From NCBI RefSeq assembly GCF_900178525.1, contig NZ_FXDJ01000009.1, positions 952,263 to 1,016,262 on the forward strand: 64,000 nucleotides of DNA, written 5' to 3'. This DNA is from Massilibacteroides vaginae. GTDB lineage: Bacteria; Bacteroidota; Bacteroidia; Bacteroidales; Tannerellaceae. The stretch's first letter is position 1; every line of letters begins with the position of its first letter. The notes under the pieces were generated by a model. That model saw nothing but the letters and a program-made list of their open reading frames with translations. It had not been told where the DNA came from and ran no database searches. The position numbers were made by a program, and so were the translations under genes. Positions 26,319 to 35,119 of the stretch are shown one piece after another.

Positions 26319-26645
26319 TTATTTTTTCTTGGAAAAGAACTCCGTAACAATTTCATCAATCAGTTGCTTCATACTTTTTGATTTTCCGCATCTCTCTAAT
26401 TCGGACATCTGATGTTTTTTTAACAACAAAAGAGTCTGAGAGGAAACCCTGATTTGAATATTGCCGGAAGTCAAGGAATCTACTTTTCTTGATACTTCTC
26501 TATTTTTCATGCTCTTTTCTTTTTTCTTTTTGGGGACTGTTTGTTCTGGATGAGAATCTTCTTTTTCATTTAGTGCCTTTCTGAAACTACCATCAAAGCT
26601 GGAGATCAGAGATTCATCATCATTTAATAAAAAATCATTATTCAT
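26319..26645 (-). CDS. Small DNA-binding-like protein of the tra/mob control region
   Basis: The 108-residue protein is acidic at the start (MNNDFLLNDDESLISSFDG), has a Lys-rich middle (PKKKKEKSMKN) and a C-terminal segment that looks like a ribbon-helix-helix: 'GNIQIRVSSQTLLLLKKHQMSELERCGKSKSMKQLIDEIVTEFF'. It lies between the tandem repeat array and traA, and the paired 15-bp sites flank it. It could be a relaxosome accessory or a repressor of both operons. I do not recognise the family with certainty. Confidence 0.65.
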   Translation of the reverse strand: MNNDFLLNDDESLISSFDGSFRKALNEKEDSHPEQTVPKKKKEKSMKNREVSRKVDSLTSGNIQIRVSSQTLLLLKKHQMSELERCGKSKSMKQLIDEIVTEFFSKKK

Positions 26646-26680
26646 ATATTCATTATTTTAATTAATACTATTCACTTTAG

Positions 26681-26975
26681 TTACTTGTAACATTGTCATG
26701 TTGTAGCATTGTCGCTTTAGTTACTTGTAACATTGTCATGTTGTAGCGTTGTAACTTTAGTTACTTGTAACATTGTCATGTTGTAGCGTTGTAACTTTAG
26801 TTACTTGTAACATTGTCATGTTGTAGCGTTGTAACTTTAGTTACTTGTAACATTGTCATGTTGTAGCGTTGTAACTTTAGTTACTTGTAACATTGTCATG
26901 TTGTAGCGTTGTAACTTTAGTTACTTGTAACATTGTCGCTTTAGTTACTTGTAACATTGTCATGTTGTAACATGG
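26681..26975. repeat. Tandem 40-bp iterons in the tra-mob intergenic region
   Basis: Six full 40-bp units begin at 26681, 26721, 26761, 26801, 26841 and 26881. A shortened unit lies at 26921 and a final partial one at 26945. Each contains TTACTTGTAACATTGTCATG followed by TTGTAGCGTTGTAACTTTAG, so TTGTA recurs three times per unit, and ACAT/ATGT forms a small dyad. The middle units are identical, while the outer ones vary. No unique spacers exist. This is probably a binding array for partition or relaxosome proteins. Confidence 0.9.
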
Positions 26976-27015
26976 ATTCGAAGATATAGGAAATGCCCAA
27001 AAAACGCAGTTTGAT

Positions 27016-27050
27016 GGAACGCTTATACCCGATTAGGAACGCTTATACCC
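27016..27050. repeat. Second doublet of the 15-bp site, mob side
   Basis: GGAACGCTTATACCC occurs at 27016-27030 and 27036-27050 with spacer GATTA, in the same orientation as the doublet at 26264. It lies 222 bases before the mob operon's first start. The two doublets and their spacers are identical over 34 bp, which argues for a conserved protein target. Confidence 0.85.
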
Positions 27051-27271
27051 TTTTATTTGAAAACTGAAGCCTCTACCTTTATCTCCAATAAACGGAGTAA
27101 TTATTTCTTCTTTATCGGATGCAATTTAATTCGGAACGAAGTGAGAATTTTATCTGCTCCAGCAGATAGCCAGTTGTGTCTTTGTCATACAAAGACCGGG
27201 AATGTATTACATTCATTTCCGGGTTAGAATTACTCCCAAGTCGTAATTTTCAACAATTAACAAAAATAGTT

Positions 27272-27652
27272 ATGGAAGCAAACAAAGATGTTATGTATTC
27301 ATTTAGATTAACAACAGAGGAGGCTATTAATTTAGAGCGCCAAATGAAATTGTCAGGAGTGGAAAACCGTACAAAATTCATAAAATCAGCCATCTTTAAT
27401 AAGCCGTTGAAGGTAGTGAATGTTGATAGAAATACACATGAATTCTACAAAATCCTTGTAAATATTCAAGCACAATATAAAGCGATTGGGAACAATTATA
27501 ACCAAGCAACGAAAGCAATTCATACTACATTAACAGACAAAAAAGCGCTTGCTTTTCTTTATCAACTCCGAGATGCAACACTTGAATTAATTAAAACCAA
27601 CAAAGAAATATTAAGTGTAACTAAAGAATTTGAACAATGGTTGCAAAAATAA
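27272..27652 (+). CDS. Mobilisation accessory protein (MobA/MobC-like)
   Basis: About 126 residues from MEANKDVMYSFRLTTEEA; upstream alternative starts would read through the leader. It has a ribbon-helix-helix N-terminus ('MYSFRLTTEEAINLERQMKLSGVENRTKFIKSAIF') and a helical tail with 'NNYNQATKAIHTT', the pattern of relaxosome accessory proteins that bind oriT and recruit the relaxase. Its end overlaps the relaxase gene by 16 bases. Confidence 0.82.
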   Translation: MEANKDVMYSFRLTTEEAINLERQMKLSGVENRTKFIKSAIFNKPLKVVNVDRNTHEFYKILVNIQAQYKAIGNNYNQATKAIHTTLTDKKALAFLYQLRDATLELIKTNKEILSVTKEFEQWLQK

Positions 27653-28968
27653 ATACAGGCTCTTCACTATATGGCGCTCTTCAGTATAATCAGGAAAAAG
27701 TCGATAGAAATGAAGCTTTAGTTCTATTCAGTAAGGGCATTATTCACGATGAAAGTCTCAATTATAATGTGAGAGACTCTGTCCAATCATTCGACTTATT
27801 GATGATTACAAATAAAAGAACCAAAAAACCAGTCGTTCACATATCTTTAAATCCTGATTTAAGAGATCAGGTGGATGATGAAACAGCAAAAGAAATAGCA
27901 CAGGAGTATCTTGACAAAATGGGATATGGAAAACAGCCTTATTTACTATATAAACATAACGATATCGACCGTACTCATTACCACATCGTTACGGTATGTG
28001 TAGATGAGAATGGAGACAAAATCAATGACTCATATTCAAAAAGACGATCTATGGAGGCTTGTAGAGAAATAGAGAAAAAATATAACCTGTACATTCCAAC
28101 TAAAATCGAACTTAAAAATGAATACCGGATTAAGCCGGTTGATCATACTAAAGGTGACCTCGCCCAACAGATAAAAAATTCAGTTGGAGCACTGATACAA
28201 TCCTATAACTTCACGAGTTTTGCGGAATATAAAACACTCCTGGAACAGTTCGGATGCACTTATACTCATGTAGATGGAAGAATACCGGTTAAGGATACTG
28301 ACAAATTCAAACCTATTCATGGAATATTCTATTCGGCTATCGATGAAAACAAGGGAAAAAACAGCAGGCAACTAAAATCATCCATCTTCGGAAAAGAATT
28401 CGGTTATGAAGCATTGCAGAAGAAAATCAAATCTAATGAGAAGAAATACGAAGAAGTGAAAATTAAGGAAGATAGACCTATTGAAGAACTGACTGAGAAA
28501 GAACAAAAAGAACTTAAATGGAAAAAACATCTCCAAAAACAGCAACAACAGCAAAAAAAAAGTACAGATTTCACAAGGCGGGTTATTGTTCAATGCATGT
28601 ATCAATGCAAAAACAGGAGTACGGATGAATTATCAGAACTGCTAAAAAAACGAGGTGTTGACATGATACTGTTTAGAAACAAGGACAATCTGTTATATGG
28701 AGTAACCTTCATTGATCATAATACACGTTCAGTCCTTAAAGGTTCCAGACTTGGTGACGTTTTTTCAGCAAACAGATTGGCTAATTTTTTTGACAATCCG
28801 CATTTTATTATTCCTTTTCCAAACGAGAATAAAGGAAATGAATATACCCCAACAAAAGAAAAAGAAAGTCAAGAATCTATATTTGACTTTTTCTCTATGC
28901 CTGAATATGCAGACCCGGACGAAACAATTAAGCGAAAAAAGAAGAAAAAAAACAAACCTAAATTTTAA
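27637..28968 (+). CDS. Relaxase / mobilisation nuclease (MobB-like, MOBP)
   Basis: The 443-residue protein has the relaxase three-His cluster region 'KHNDIDRTHYHIVTVCVDENG', preceded by 'VVHISLNPD' and 'YLDKMGYGKQPYLLY', and followed by 'SYSKRRSMEACREIEKKYNL'. These are the marks of the Relaxase/Mobilisation nuclease domain. The C-terminal half is Lys/Gln-rich. It nicks oriT and leads the strand into the recipient. The likely oriT lies in the repeat region just upstream. Bacteroidales ICE nomenclature calls it MobB or BmgA. Confidence 0.9.
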   Translation: MVAKINTGSSLYGALQYNQEKVDRNEALVLFSKGIIHDESLNYNVRDSVQSFDLLMITNKRTKKPVVHISLNPDLRDQVDDETAKEIAQEYLDKMGYGKQPYLLYKHNDIDRTHYHIVTVCVDENGDKINDSYSKRRSMEACREIEKKYNLYIPTKIELKNEYRIKPVDHTKGDLAQQIKNSVGALIQSYNFTSFAEYKTLLEQFGCTYTHVDGRIPVKDTDKFKPIHGIFYSAIDENKGKNSRQLKSSIFGKEFGYEALQKKIKSNEKKYEEVKIKEDRPIEELTEKEQKELKWKKHLQKQQQQQKKSTDFTRRVIVQCMYQCKNRSTDELSELLKKRGVDMILFRNKDNLLYGVTFIDHNTRSVLKGSRLGDVFSANRLANFFDNPHFIIPFPNENKGNEYTPTKEKESQESIFDFFSMPEYADPDETIKRKKKKKNKPKF

Positions 28969-28971
28969 ATT

Positions 28972-30927
28972 ATGGCACAAGAAGACGACCTAAAAGCACT
29001 TGGTAAAATAGTTGATATGGCTAGGGCAGCAAGTATTATCCTACTTGTTCTGCATTGTTATTTCTATTGTTATGAATTCTTCTTATCAATCGGATTTACA
29101 AATCAGATAGTCGATTACTGTATTCGGATAATTGGGAATGTTGGATTATTTGAGAATTTCTATATCTCGAAAATCGGAAGTATATTATTTCTTATTATGA
29201 CCTGTATCGCAGATCAGGGAATGAGAAGTGAAGATATAAAATGGAGTAAAATAATATCGCTATTTCTTCTCGGAATATTATTGTATTTCGGTAATGATTT
29301 TCTTCTTAGTGGTAATGATGTTAATACAGCCGGAATACTATACATGATCTCTATCGTTATAGGATATATCTTTATTCTGACTGCAGGAACATGGGCTAAA
29401 AGAATTCTGAATAATAACCTGATGAAAGATGTCTTCAACGAAGAGAACGAATCTTTTATGCAGGAAACCCGACTTATGGAAAATGAGTATTCAATCAATC
29501 TGAAAACTCATTTTACCTATCAAGGGAAAAAACTATCTGGTTGGATAAATGTTGTAAACCCTTTTCGGGCAACGATGGTTTTGGGAACACCAGGATCAGG
29601 GAAATCTTATGCCGTAATCAATCAATTCATCAAACAACAAATCGAAAAAGGGTATGCCATGTACCTGTATGATTATAAACAACCCGATCTGACGGAGATA
29701 GCATATAACCACCTGCTACAGCATGTTGATAAGTACAAGGTCAAACCGAAATTCTATATTATCAACTTTGATGATCCTTCAAAAAGCCATCGATGCAATC
29801 CGATCAATCCGACATTCATGACAGATATTTCTGATGCTTACGAAGCTGCATATATTATTTTATTAAACCTAAATAAAAGCTGGATACAGAAACAGGGAGA
29901 TTTCTTTGTTGAATCTCCAATCATTCTGCTTGCAGCAATAATCTGGTATCTAAAAATCTATGATAACGGACGGTATTGTACCTTTCCGCATGCGATTGAG
30001 TTCCTGAACAAACCATACGAAGAAATATTTCCAATACTCACTTCATATCCAGAATTAGAGAATTATTTAAGTCCTTTCATGGATGCATGGAAAGGAAATG
30101 CGCAAGACCAGTTGCAGGGGCAAATCGCTTCGGCTAAAATACCATTGTCAAGGATGATAAGTCCGGCATTATACTGGGTAATGACAGGTGATGATTTTAC
30201 GCTGGATATAAACAACCCGGACGAACCGAAGATACTTTGTGTCGGCAATAATCCCGACCGTCAAAATATCTATTCGGCAGCACTGGGATTGTACAACAGT
30301 AGAATTGTCAAGATGATTAATAAGAAAGGTAAACTAAAATGTGCTGTGATAGTTGACGAGCTACCAACCATCTTTTTTCGTGGGCTTGACAACCTGATCG
30401 CTACGGCCAGAAGTAATTGGGTCAGTATTTGTCTCAGTTGTCAGGATTTTAGTCAACTTATACGCGATTACGGCGACAAAGAAGCAAAAGTAATCATCAA
30501 TACAATTGGCAACATTTTCTCTGGTCAGGTGATAGGAGAGACTGCTAAGATGTTGTCTGAAAGATTTGGAAAGATCCTACAGCGTAGGCAATCGATCAGC
30601 ATTAATAAGAATGATAAATCAACATCAATTTCGACTCAAATGGACTCAATCATACCAGCATCTAAGATAGCAGGATTGTCACAAGGAAAATTTGTGGGAG
30701 CTGTAGCAGATAACTTTGGAGAAATCATCGAACAGAAGATTTTCCATGCTGAAATAGTTATCGATATTGAGAAAGTAAAAGCCGAAACCAAACAATATAT
30801 GAAAATCCCAACAATTATTGACTTTAAGGATCAGGAAACGATGAACAATGAAATCCAAAATAATTATAGACGCGTAAAGAATGATATTTCTGATTTAGTT
30901 GAAATGGAATTTGAACGAATCAAATAA
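28972..30927 (+). CDS. Type IV coupling protein (VirD4/TraG-like, MobC)
   Basis: The 651-residue protein has several N-terminal membrane segments (IILLVLHCYFYCYEF, IISLFLLGILLYFG, ILYMISIVIGYIFIL), a Walker A motif GTPGSGKSYAV near residue 206 and a Walker B-like strand 'LKCAVIVDELPTIFF'. 'ATARSNWVSICLSCQDFSQL' is typical of the coupling family. It brings the relaxase-DNA complex to the channel. It follows the relaxase by 3 bases and completes the mob operon. Confidence 0.92.
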   Translation: MAQEDDLKALGKIVDMARAASIILLVLHCYFYCYEFFLSIGFTNQIVDYCIRIIGNVGLFENFYISKIGSILFLIMTCIADQGMRSEDIKWSKIISLFLLGILLYFGNDFLLSGNDVNTAGILYMISIVIGYIFILTAGTWAKRILNNNLMKDVFNEENESFMQETRLMENEYSINLKTHFTYQGKKLSGWINVVNPFRATMVLGTPGSGKSYAVINQFIKQQIEKGYAMYLYDYKQPDLTEIAYNHLLQHVDKYKVKPKFYIINFDDPSKSHRCNPINPTFMTDISDAYEAAYIILLNLNKSWIQKQGDFFVESPIILLAAIIWYLKIYDNGRYCTFPHAIEFLNKPYEEIFPILTSYPELENYLSPFMDAWKGNAQDQLQGQIASAKIPLSRMISPALYWVMTGDDFTLDINNPDEPKILCVGNNPDRQNIYSAALGLYNSRIVKMINKKGKLKCAVIVDELPTIFFRGLDNLIATARSNWVSICLSCQDFSQLIRDYGDKEAKVIINTIGNIFSGQVIGETAKMLSERFGKILQRRQSISINKNDKSTSISTQMDSIIPASKIAGLSQGKFVGAVADNFGEIIEQKIFHAEIVIDIEKVKAETKQYMKIPTIIDFKDQETMNNEIQNNYRRVKNDISDLVEMEFERIK

Positions 30928-30971
30928 TCTCTACCCTTACCTTACCCCAATAAAAGAAAAACACACAAGTT

Positions 30972-32147
30972 CTATTTTTCTTTTGCTGGGAATTTTTTTT
31001 CTATTAATTTGTTTCTCATCTCATTGATTGCTGTTACGCCCAACATTCGGGCGTAAAGTAGAGATTGTGTCATATTTGTATGTCCCATTATCTTAGGTAT
31101 AGCCTCAATGCTTATTCCTTTATTAATCAAATACGTTCCAAATGTATGTCTTGCTGTGTGTGTGGTGACATCTTTATCTAGGCCGACTCGTTCAATTAAT
31201 GTGTTTAAATAGGTATTGTATTTTTGATTACTAATAACCGGAAGATTGTAATTGTATCGCTCAGCAATCTCTTCAGCGATAGGAAGCAATAAAACGATAA
31301 AAGGAACTCCTGTTTTGTTTCTTACACCATGAATTTCTTTTTGTCCGTTGATTATTCGTATATTTCCTCTACTAAAAGAATCTAAATCGGTGTATGATAA
31401 TCCTGTGAAGCATTGAAATAAAAATAAGTCTTTTACTTTTGAAAGACTTTCTTTGGTTGACCCCTTGGGGTTATATTTGATGATTTTCTGAACTTCTGAT
31501 TCAATAAGATAGACTGGATCTTCAGATTTTCCCCGACGAACAGTAAAATTATCATAAGGATTTACGTCAATATATCCTATTTTAATCGCTTTATTTATAT
31601 AACTCTTGAATAGAGTATGTCTCTTATATAAAGTTGGTTGAGACTTTATCGTTTTTTTTAAATGAAAATCAAATCCCTCTATATTTACATAGCTCAAATC
31701 TGAAAATGACTTGATTTTTCCAAATTCTTCTAAACGTTTAATTAATGCATAACTATGTTTTATCGAAGAGGAAGATGCATTTCGTTTTGTAAGATCGGCT
31801 TTAATAAACTCCACAATGCTCGGAGTGGAAAGATCATCTTCTTTGTTCCATTTGTCTACGTCTTCTAGAAACTGACATTTGTCCGAATAGACGAATGCTT
31901 GAATCTTGGAAAAGGTTTTATCAATACGGTTTTTTATTATCGATGCATTGCTATGTTTTATGATTGATAGCCCACCAGTACCGACAGGGGAGTATTGGCT
32001 TCTTAGAATGTATTCACCAGTACTGATGTATTTTTTCTTTCTTGAAATTTTGTCATATACTTCAATTTGTATGAGCGCTTCTTTCTTAGGTTCTCTTTTA
32101 GTAACCCCTTTCCTATCGAATATAAAACGTAAAACAAGACTGTCCAT
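30972..32147 (-). CDS. Tyrosine recombinase/integrase of the ICE, IntDOT-like
   Basis: The 391-residue protein has an arm-binding N-terminus, a SAM-like core-binding domain (about residues 110-210) and a catalytic domain. The catalytic residues seen are His330 and Arg333 in HTARHTFGT, His in MGHTNMTQ and the nucleophile Tyr365 in LYARM. At the usual first Arg the sequence reads FTGLSYTDL, with Ser251 in its place, as described for IntDOT. The gene starts about 220 bases from the tRNA 3' end and reads into the element. It should drive integration and, with an excision factor not seen here, excision. Confidence 0.92.
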   Translation of the reverse strand: MDSLVLRFIFDRKGVTKREPKKEALIQIEVYDKISRKKKYISTGEYILRSQYSPVGTGGLSIIKHSNASIIKNRIDKTFSKIQAFVYSDKCQFLEDVDKWNKEDDLSTPSIVEFIKADLTKRNASSSSIKHSYALIKRLEEFGKIKSFSDLSYVNIEGFDFHLKKTIKSQPTLYKRHTLFKSYINKAIKIGYIDVNPYDNFTVRRGKSEDPVYLIESEVQKIIKYNPKGSTKESLSKVKDLFLFQCFTGLSYTDLDSFSRGNIRIINGQKEIHGVRNKTGVPFIVLLLPIAEEIAERYNYNLPVISNQKYNTYLNTLIERVGLDKDVTTHTARHTFGTYLINKGISIEAIPKIMGHTNMTQSLLYARMLGVTAINEMRNKLIEKKFPAKEK

Positions 32148-32324
32148 TGGTGTAGATTTTAAGATTTCTACCTCAAAAGTAGCAAAATTTTCTACCCGAT
32201 TTTCTACCGAAGCCGTTTTGGGTAGAAATGAGCGTCAATATTGCCATATATTGTCATTTTCACCCATACATTGCCATACCTTTAAAACATCGTAAAAAAG
32301 GCTTATAAACAAGCGTAAAACAAG

Positions 32325-32350
32325 AAAAGGCAGCCTTTTGGGCTACCTTT
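32325..32350 (-). terminator. Terminator-like hairpin downstream of tRNA-Gln
   Basis: AAAAGGCAGCC and GGCTACCTTTT pair with one mismatch around a TTTT loop. On the minus strand the stem is followed by a T-rich tract, so it can end the tRNA transcript. Confidence 0.6.
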
Positions 32351-32375
32351 TAACTTTATCTGTTGTTGTCTCACC
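32345..32375. other. Candidate ICE attachment site at the tRNA 3' end
   Basis: The integrase gene directly follows the 3' end of the tRNA, which is the usual attB of tRNA-targeting ICEs. The exact core cannot be drawn because the partner copy is not in the window. Confidence 0.45.
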
Positions 32376-32436
32376 AGGATTCGAACCTAGACAGACAGAA
32401 CCAAAAACTGTAGTGCTACCATTACACCATGAGACA
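32366..32436 (-). tRNA. tRNA-Gln (anticodon TTG)
   Basis: The minus strand folds as a 71-base tRNA. The acceptor stem is TGTCTCA/TGAGACA, the D-stem GTGT/GCAC, the anticodon stem ACAGT/TCTGT with loop TTTTGGT (anticodon TTG), and the T-arm CTAGG-TTCGAAT-CCTGG, with discriminator A. CCA is not encoded, as is normal in this phylum. The pair 31-39 is T-T, a mismatch at the base of the anticodon stem. Confidence 0.88.
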
Positions 32437-32510
32437 ATCCGATGCTTCCTGTAAAGCGATGCAAAGGTAAGAACTATATTTTAACTTTGCAAGCATTACT
32501 ATTGTTTTTC

Positions 32511-33803
32511 TTATTTAGCTATCAGCAGATAATAGTTTTTCTTACCGCGCTGCACCAATAAATACTTCTCGTCAAGCAGTGATTCTGCAGTAATTACAAC
32601 GTCTGCTTCCGTTAGCTTCTCTTTATTTACACTTACGCCTCCGCTTTGAACAAGCTTACGCATTTCACCTTTTGATGGGAAAATTGCGGCTTTCTCGGTA
32701 AATAAATCTGATGCTTTTACTCCGGCTTTCAATTCATCCAAAGACACTTCGAATTGGGGTACGCCGTCAAAAACAGCCAGAAGTGTGTCTTCGTCCAATT
32801 TCTTCAGGGCTTCAGATGTTGCGTTTCCAAACAGGATATTAGATGCTTCTACAGCCGCGTCATAGTCTTCTAACGAATGCACCATAACGGTTATTTCTTT
32901 CGCTAAGCGCTTTTGTAGCGGACGAAGATGCGGAGCAGCAGCCTGTTCTGATTCCAAAGCTGAAATCTCTTCCTGTGTAAGGTCTGTAAATATCTTGATG
33001 TACTTTGCGGCGTCATCGTCGCTTACGTTCAACCAGAACTGATAGAACTTATACGGAGAAGTATATCTGCGATCCAGCCACACATTGCCTGATTCTGTTT
33101 TCCCAAACTTACCGCCATCTGCTTTCGTGATTAACGGACAAGTCAAAGCAAAGGCTTCACCGCCAAGCTTACGACGGATCAATTCAGTTCCTGTAGTAAT
33201 ATTTCCCCATTGATCGGAACCACCCATTTGCAGACGGCATCCTTCGTGTTCATACAAGAAAAGGAAATCATATCCTTGCAGCAACTGATAAGAAAATTCG
33301 GTAAACGATAATCCAACGTTAGAATCACCACTCAAGCGTTTCTTTACAGAATCTTTTGCCATCATGTAGTTTACCGTTAGGTGTTTACCGATATCACGAA
33401 TAAAATTAAGGAATGAATAGTCCTTCATCCAGTCATAATTGTTCACCAATTTAGCTGCATTAGGAGCGTCTGAATCGAAGTTCAGGAATTTAGCCAATTG
33501 CTTTTTGATGCTTTCCTGATTATGGCGCAAAGTCACTTCATCCAAAAGATTACGTTCTGCGGATTTCAATGAAGGGTCGCCAATCATGCCTGTTGCACCA
33601 CCAACCAAAGCGATCGGGCGATGTCCTGCGCGTTGAAAATGTTTAAGCATCATTACACTCACCAAGTGACCGATATGCAACGAATCTGCTGTCGGGTCAA
33701 TCCCTACATAGGCGGATGTCATTTCTTTTTGCAACTGTTCTTCTGTACCGGGCATCATATCGTGTATCATGCCTCTCCATCTTAATTCTTCTACAAAATT
33801 CAT
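32511..33803 (-). CDS. tyrS: Tyrosyl-tRNA synthetase
   Basis: The 430-residue protein has the class I motif DSLHIGHL (HIGH), the KMSKS-like '[11 protein letters not shown]', the Tyr-binding strand '[14 protein letters not shown]' and '[15 protein letters not shown]'. A C-terminal S4 RNA-binding domain follows ('[20 protein letters not shown]'). It charges tRNA-Tyr. Length and motifs are normal. It follows tRNA-Gln on the same strand side of the ICE border. Confidence 0.97.
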   Translation of the reverse strand: MNFVEELRWRGMIHDMMPGTEEQLQKEMTSAYVGIDPTADSLHIGHLVSVMMLKHFQRAGHRPIALVGGATGMIGDPSLKSAERNLLDEVTLRHNQESIKKQLAKFLNFDSDAPNAAKLVNNYDWMKDYSFLNFIRDIGKHLTVNYMMAKDSVKKRLSGDSNVGLSFTEFSYQLLQGYDFLFLYEHEGCRLQMGGSDQWGNITTGTELIRRKLGGEAFALTCPLITKADGGKFGKTESGNVWLDRRYTSPYKFYQFWLNVSDDDAAKYIKIFTDLTQEEISALESEQAAAPHLRPLQKRLAKEITVMVHSLEDYDAAVEASNILFGNATSEALKKLDEDTLLAVFDGVPQFEVSLDELKAGVKASDLFTEKAAIFPSKGEMRKLVQSGGVSVNKEKLTEADVVITAESLLDEKYLLVQRGKKNYYLLIAK

Positions 33804-33846
33804 CGTTAATATGTATTCTATGTGTTTTTTTTCTTGATTTAAGGAG

Positions 33847-33854
33847 CAAATGTA
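33847..33854 (-). promoter_or_regulatory. Bacteroidota -7 box for tyrS
   Basis: TACATTTG on the minus strand lies 44 bases before the tyrS ATG and fits TAnnTTTG. No good -33 TTTG is visible. Confidence 0.45.
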
Positions 33855-33870
33855 CGACTTATTTTCCGAA

Positions 33871-34509
33871 TCAGACAGAAAAGACTGCCTTAACGTTCTT
33901 TCTTAATGTTAAGGCTAATAAGTCAATAGACATATCTAACGCATTGGCGATATCGGCATATACTTCTTCTATAGCGATGTCTGCCTCATCTGTTTCAGGC
34001 AATACATAATCAGGCCAGGCTATGCGAAGAGCCTTCGGGTTGAACTTCATGCCGAACGAAAGGTAGAGACCTTTCCGGATAAGCTGTTCGGCCAATATAT
34101 CATTTCCACGAAAACCATGTATTACCCAAGGCATTTGCGGATTCAGGTCTTTTTTTACAGCCAACAGTTCATCCCATGCTTTTACACAATGTATCACCAG
34201 TGGCTTTCTAAACGCTTCGGAGAGCTTTACCTGCTCTGTAAACACCTCTGTTTGCAATGATAGCGGGGCATCGATACTTTTGTCTAATCCGGCTTCGCCC
34301 AAAGCAATTACAGACGGATCGAACAACGCCTCTGTCAGAAGCATCAATTGTTGCTCTTTATGCTCAATATGCCACGGATGGATTCCATAAGAATAATAAC
34401 AGCCGGGTAAAAAACAAAAGGAATGCCGGGTATCTACCGTTTTACTAATAATACGGATATGCTCGGAGGCAGGCTTTGCCTGATGGGTATGTATATCACA
34501 ATAAATCAT
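33871..34509 (-). CDS. TatD family hydrolase (short form)
   Basis: The 212-residue protein has DIHTHQ at the start, the Glu strand [11 protein letters not shown], '[21 protein letters not shown]' and '[10 protein letters not shown]', the metal-binding pattern of TatD-type metal-dependent nucleases. It is about 45 residues shorter than classical TatD, as in many Bacteroidota homologues. The C-terminal Asp region reads [15 protein letters not shown]. It ends the rnpA-yidD cluster. Substrate unknown. Confidence 0.82.
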   Translation of the reverse strand: MIYCDIHTHQAKPASEHIRIISKTVDTRHSFCFLPGCYYSYGIHPWHIEHKEQQLMLLTEALFDPSVIALGEAGLDKSIDAPLSLQTEVFTEQVKLSEAFRKPLVIHCVKAWDELLAVKKDLNPQMPWVIHGFRGNDILAEQLIRKGLYLSFGMKFNPKALRIAWPDYVLPETDEADIAIEEVYADIANALDMSIDLLALTLRKNVKAVFSV

Positions 34510-34511
34510 AA

Positions 34512-34733
34512 TCAGGGCACCGGATCATAACCGCTGCCTCCCCAAGGGTGACAGCTAAGAATACGTTTGGTTGCAAGATAGAGACCTTTTATGGGGCCAT
34601 GCTTCTTCAATGCCTGTATAGCATACGCTGAACAAGTAGGCGTATATCTGCACGAAGGAGGAGTATAAGGAGAAATGCAATACTTATAGAAATAAACCGG
34701 AGCAAGCAGTATCGCTACAAAGAAACGTTTCAT
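34512..34733 (-). CDS. yidD: Membrane protein insertion efficiency factor YidD
   Basis: The 73-residue protein has the YidD signature '[33 protein letters not shown]' with three of the conserved Cys, and '[17 protein letters not shown]' at the end. An amphipathic N-terminal helix is present. It assists YidC-dependent insertion of membrane proteins. It overlaps rnpA by 4 bases, the standard neighbour. Confidence 0.95.
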   Translation of the reverse strand: MKRFFVAILLAPVYFYKYCISPYTPPSCRYTPTCSAYAIQALKKHGPIKGLYLATKRILSCHPWGGSGYDPVP

Positions 34734-35119
34734 TCTATATTTTCCTTCAGTAAGGCAATTGTTTTGCGCATAGCCTTCTCAATGGTGGTATGAGGATGAA
34801 TTTCTTTATCCAGATAGAGAAAGGCGATCAGCAAATTTTTATTTCTGTCCTTGAGATGGGTAATCAATTCCGGCTTTTGCAGGCGATAGGCCTCTCTTAC
34901 CTGCCGTTTGATCTTATTCCGCTTCACGGCTCGCTTAAACTTCTTTTTCGACACACTGATCAGGATAGAAGATGCGGCCGGCATTTCTTGCTCAACAGAT
35001 AAATAGATGACCCGTAATGGAAACGCTACAAACGACTGTCCTTTTTCAAACAACAAGTCAATGTAGCGTTTCCATGACAGGCGTTCCTCTTTGGTGAGAG
35101 TAAACCTATGATCTGTCAT
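34730..35119 (-). CDS. rnpA: Ribonuclease P protein component
   Basis: The 129-residue protein starts '[22 protein letters not shown]' and carries the RNR-like RNA-binding motif '[23 protein letters not shown]'. It joins the RNase P RNA in tRNA 5' maturation. Overlaps hemD by one base and yidD by four. Confidence 0.96.
   Translation of the reverse strand: MTDHRFTLTKEERLSWKRYIDLLFEKGQSFVAFPLRVIYLSVEQEMPAASSILISVSKKKFKRAVKRNKIKRQVREAYRLQKPELITHLKDRNKNLLIAFLYLDKEIHPHTTIEKAMRKTIALLKENIE

Larger units (their letters stand above)
1..32366. mobile_element. Integrative and conjugative element (CTnDOT-like), right portion
   Basis: The block carries a Bacteroidales tra operon (TraA to TraQ order), a relaxase with its accessory protein and a VirD4-like coupling protein, and a tyrosine integrase that sits beside the 3' end of a tRNA gene. 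Cargo includes an antirestriction protein, two toxin-antitoxin pairs and a fimbria-like operon. Housekeeping genes begin immediately beyond the tRNA. The right border is therefore inferred at the tRNA 3' end, near 32366. No second copy of the tRNA 3' segment was seen to the left, so the other border is probably outside the window. Confidence 0.87.

Noticed and set aside
26681-26975. CRISPR array
   Set aside because: The 40-bp units are directly tandem with no unique spacers, and no cas genes are near.
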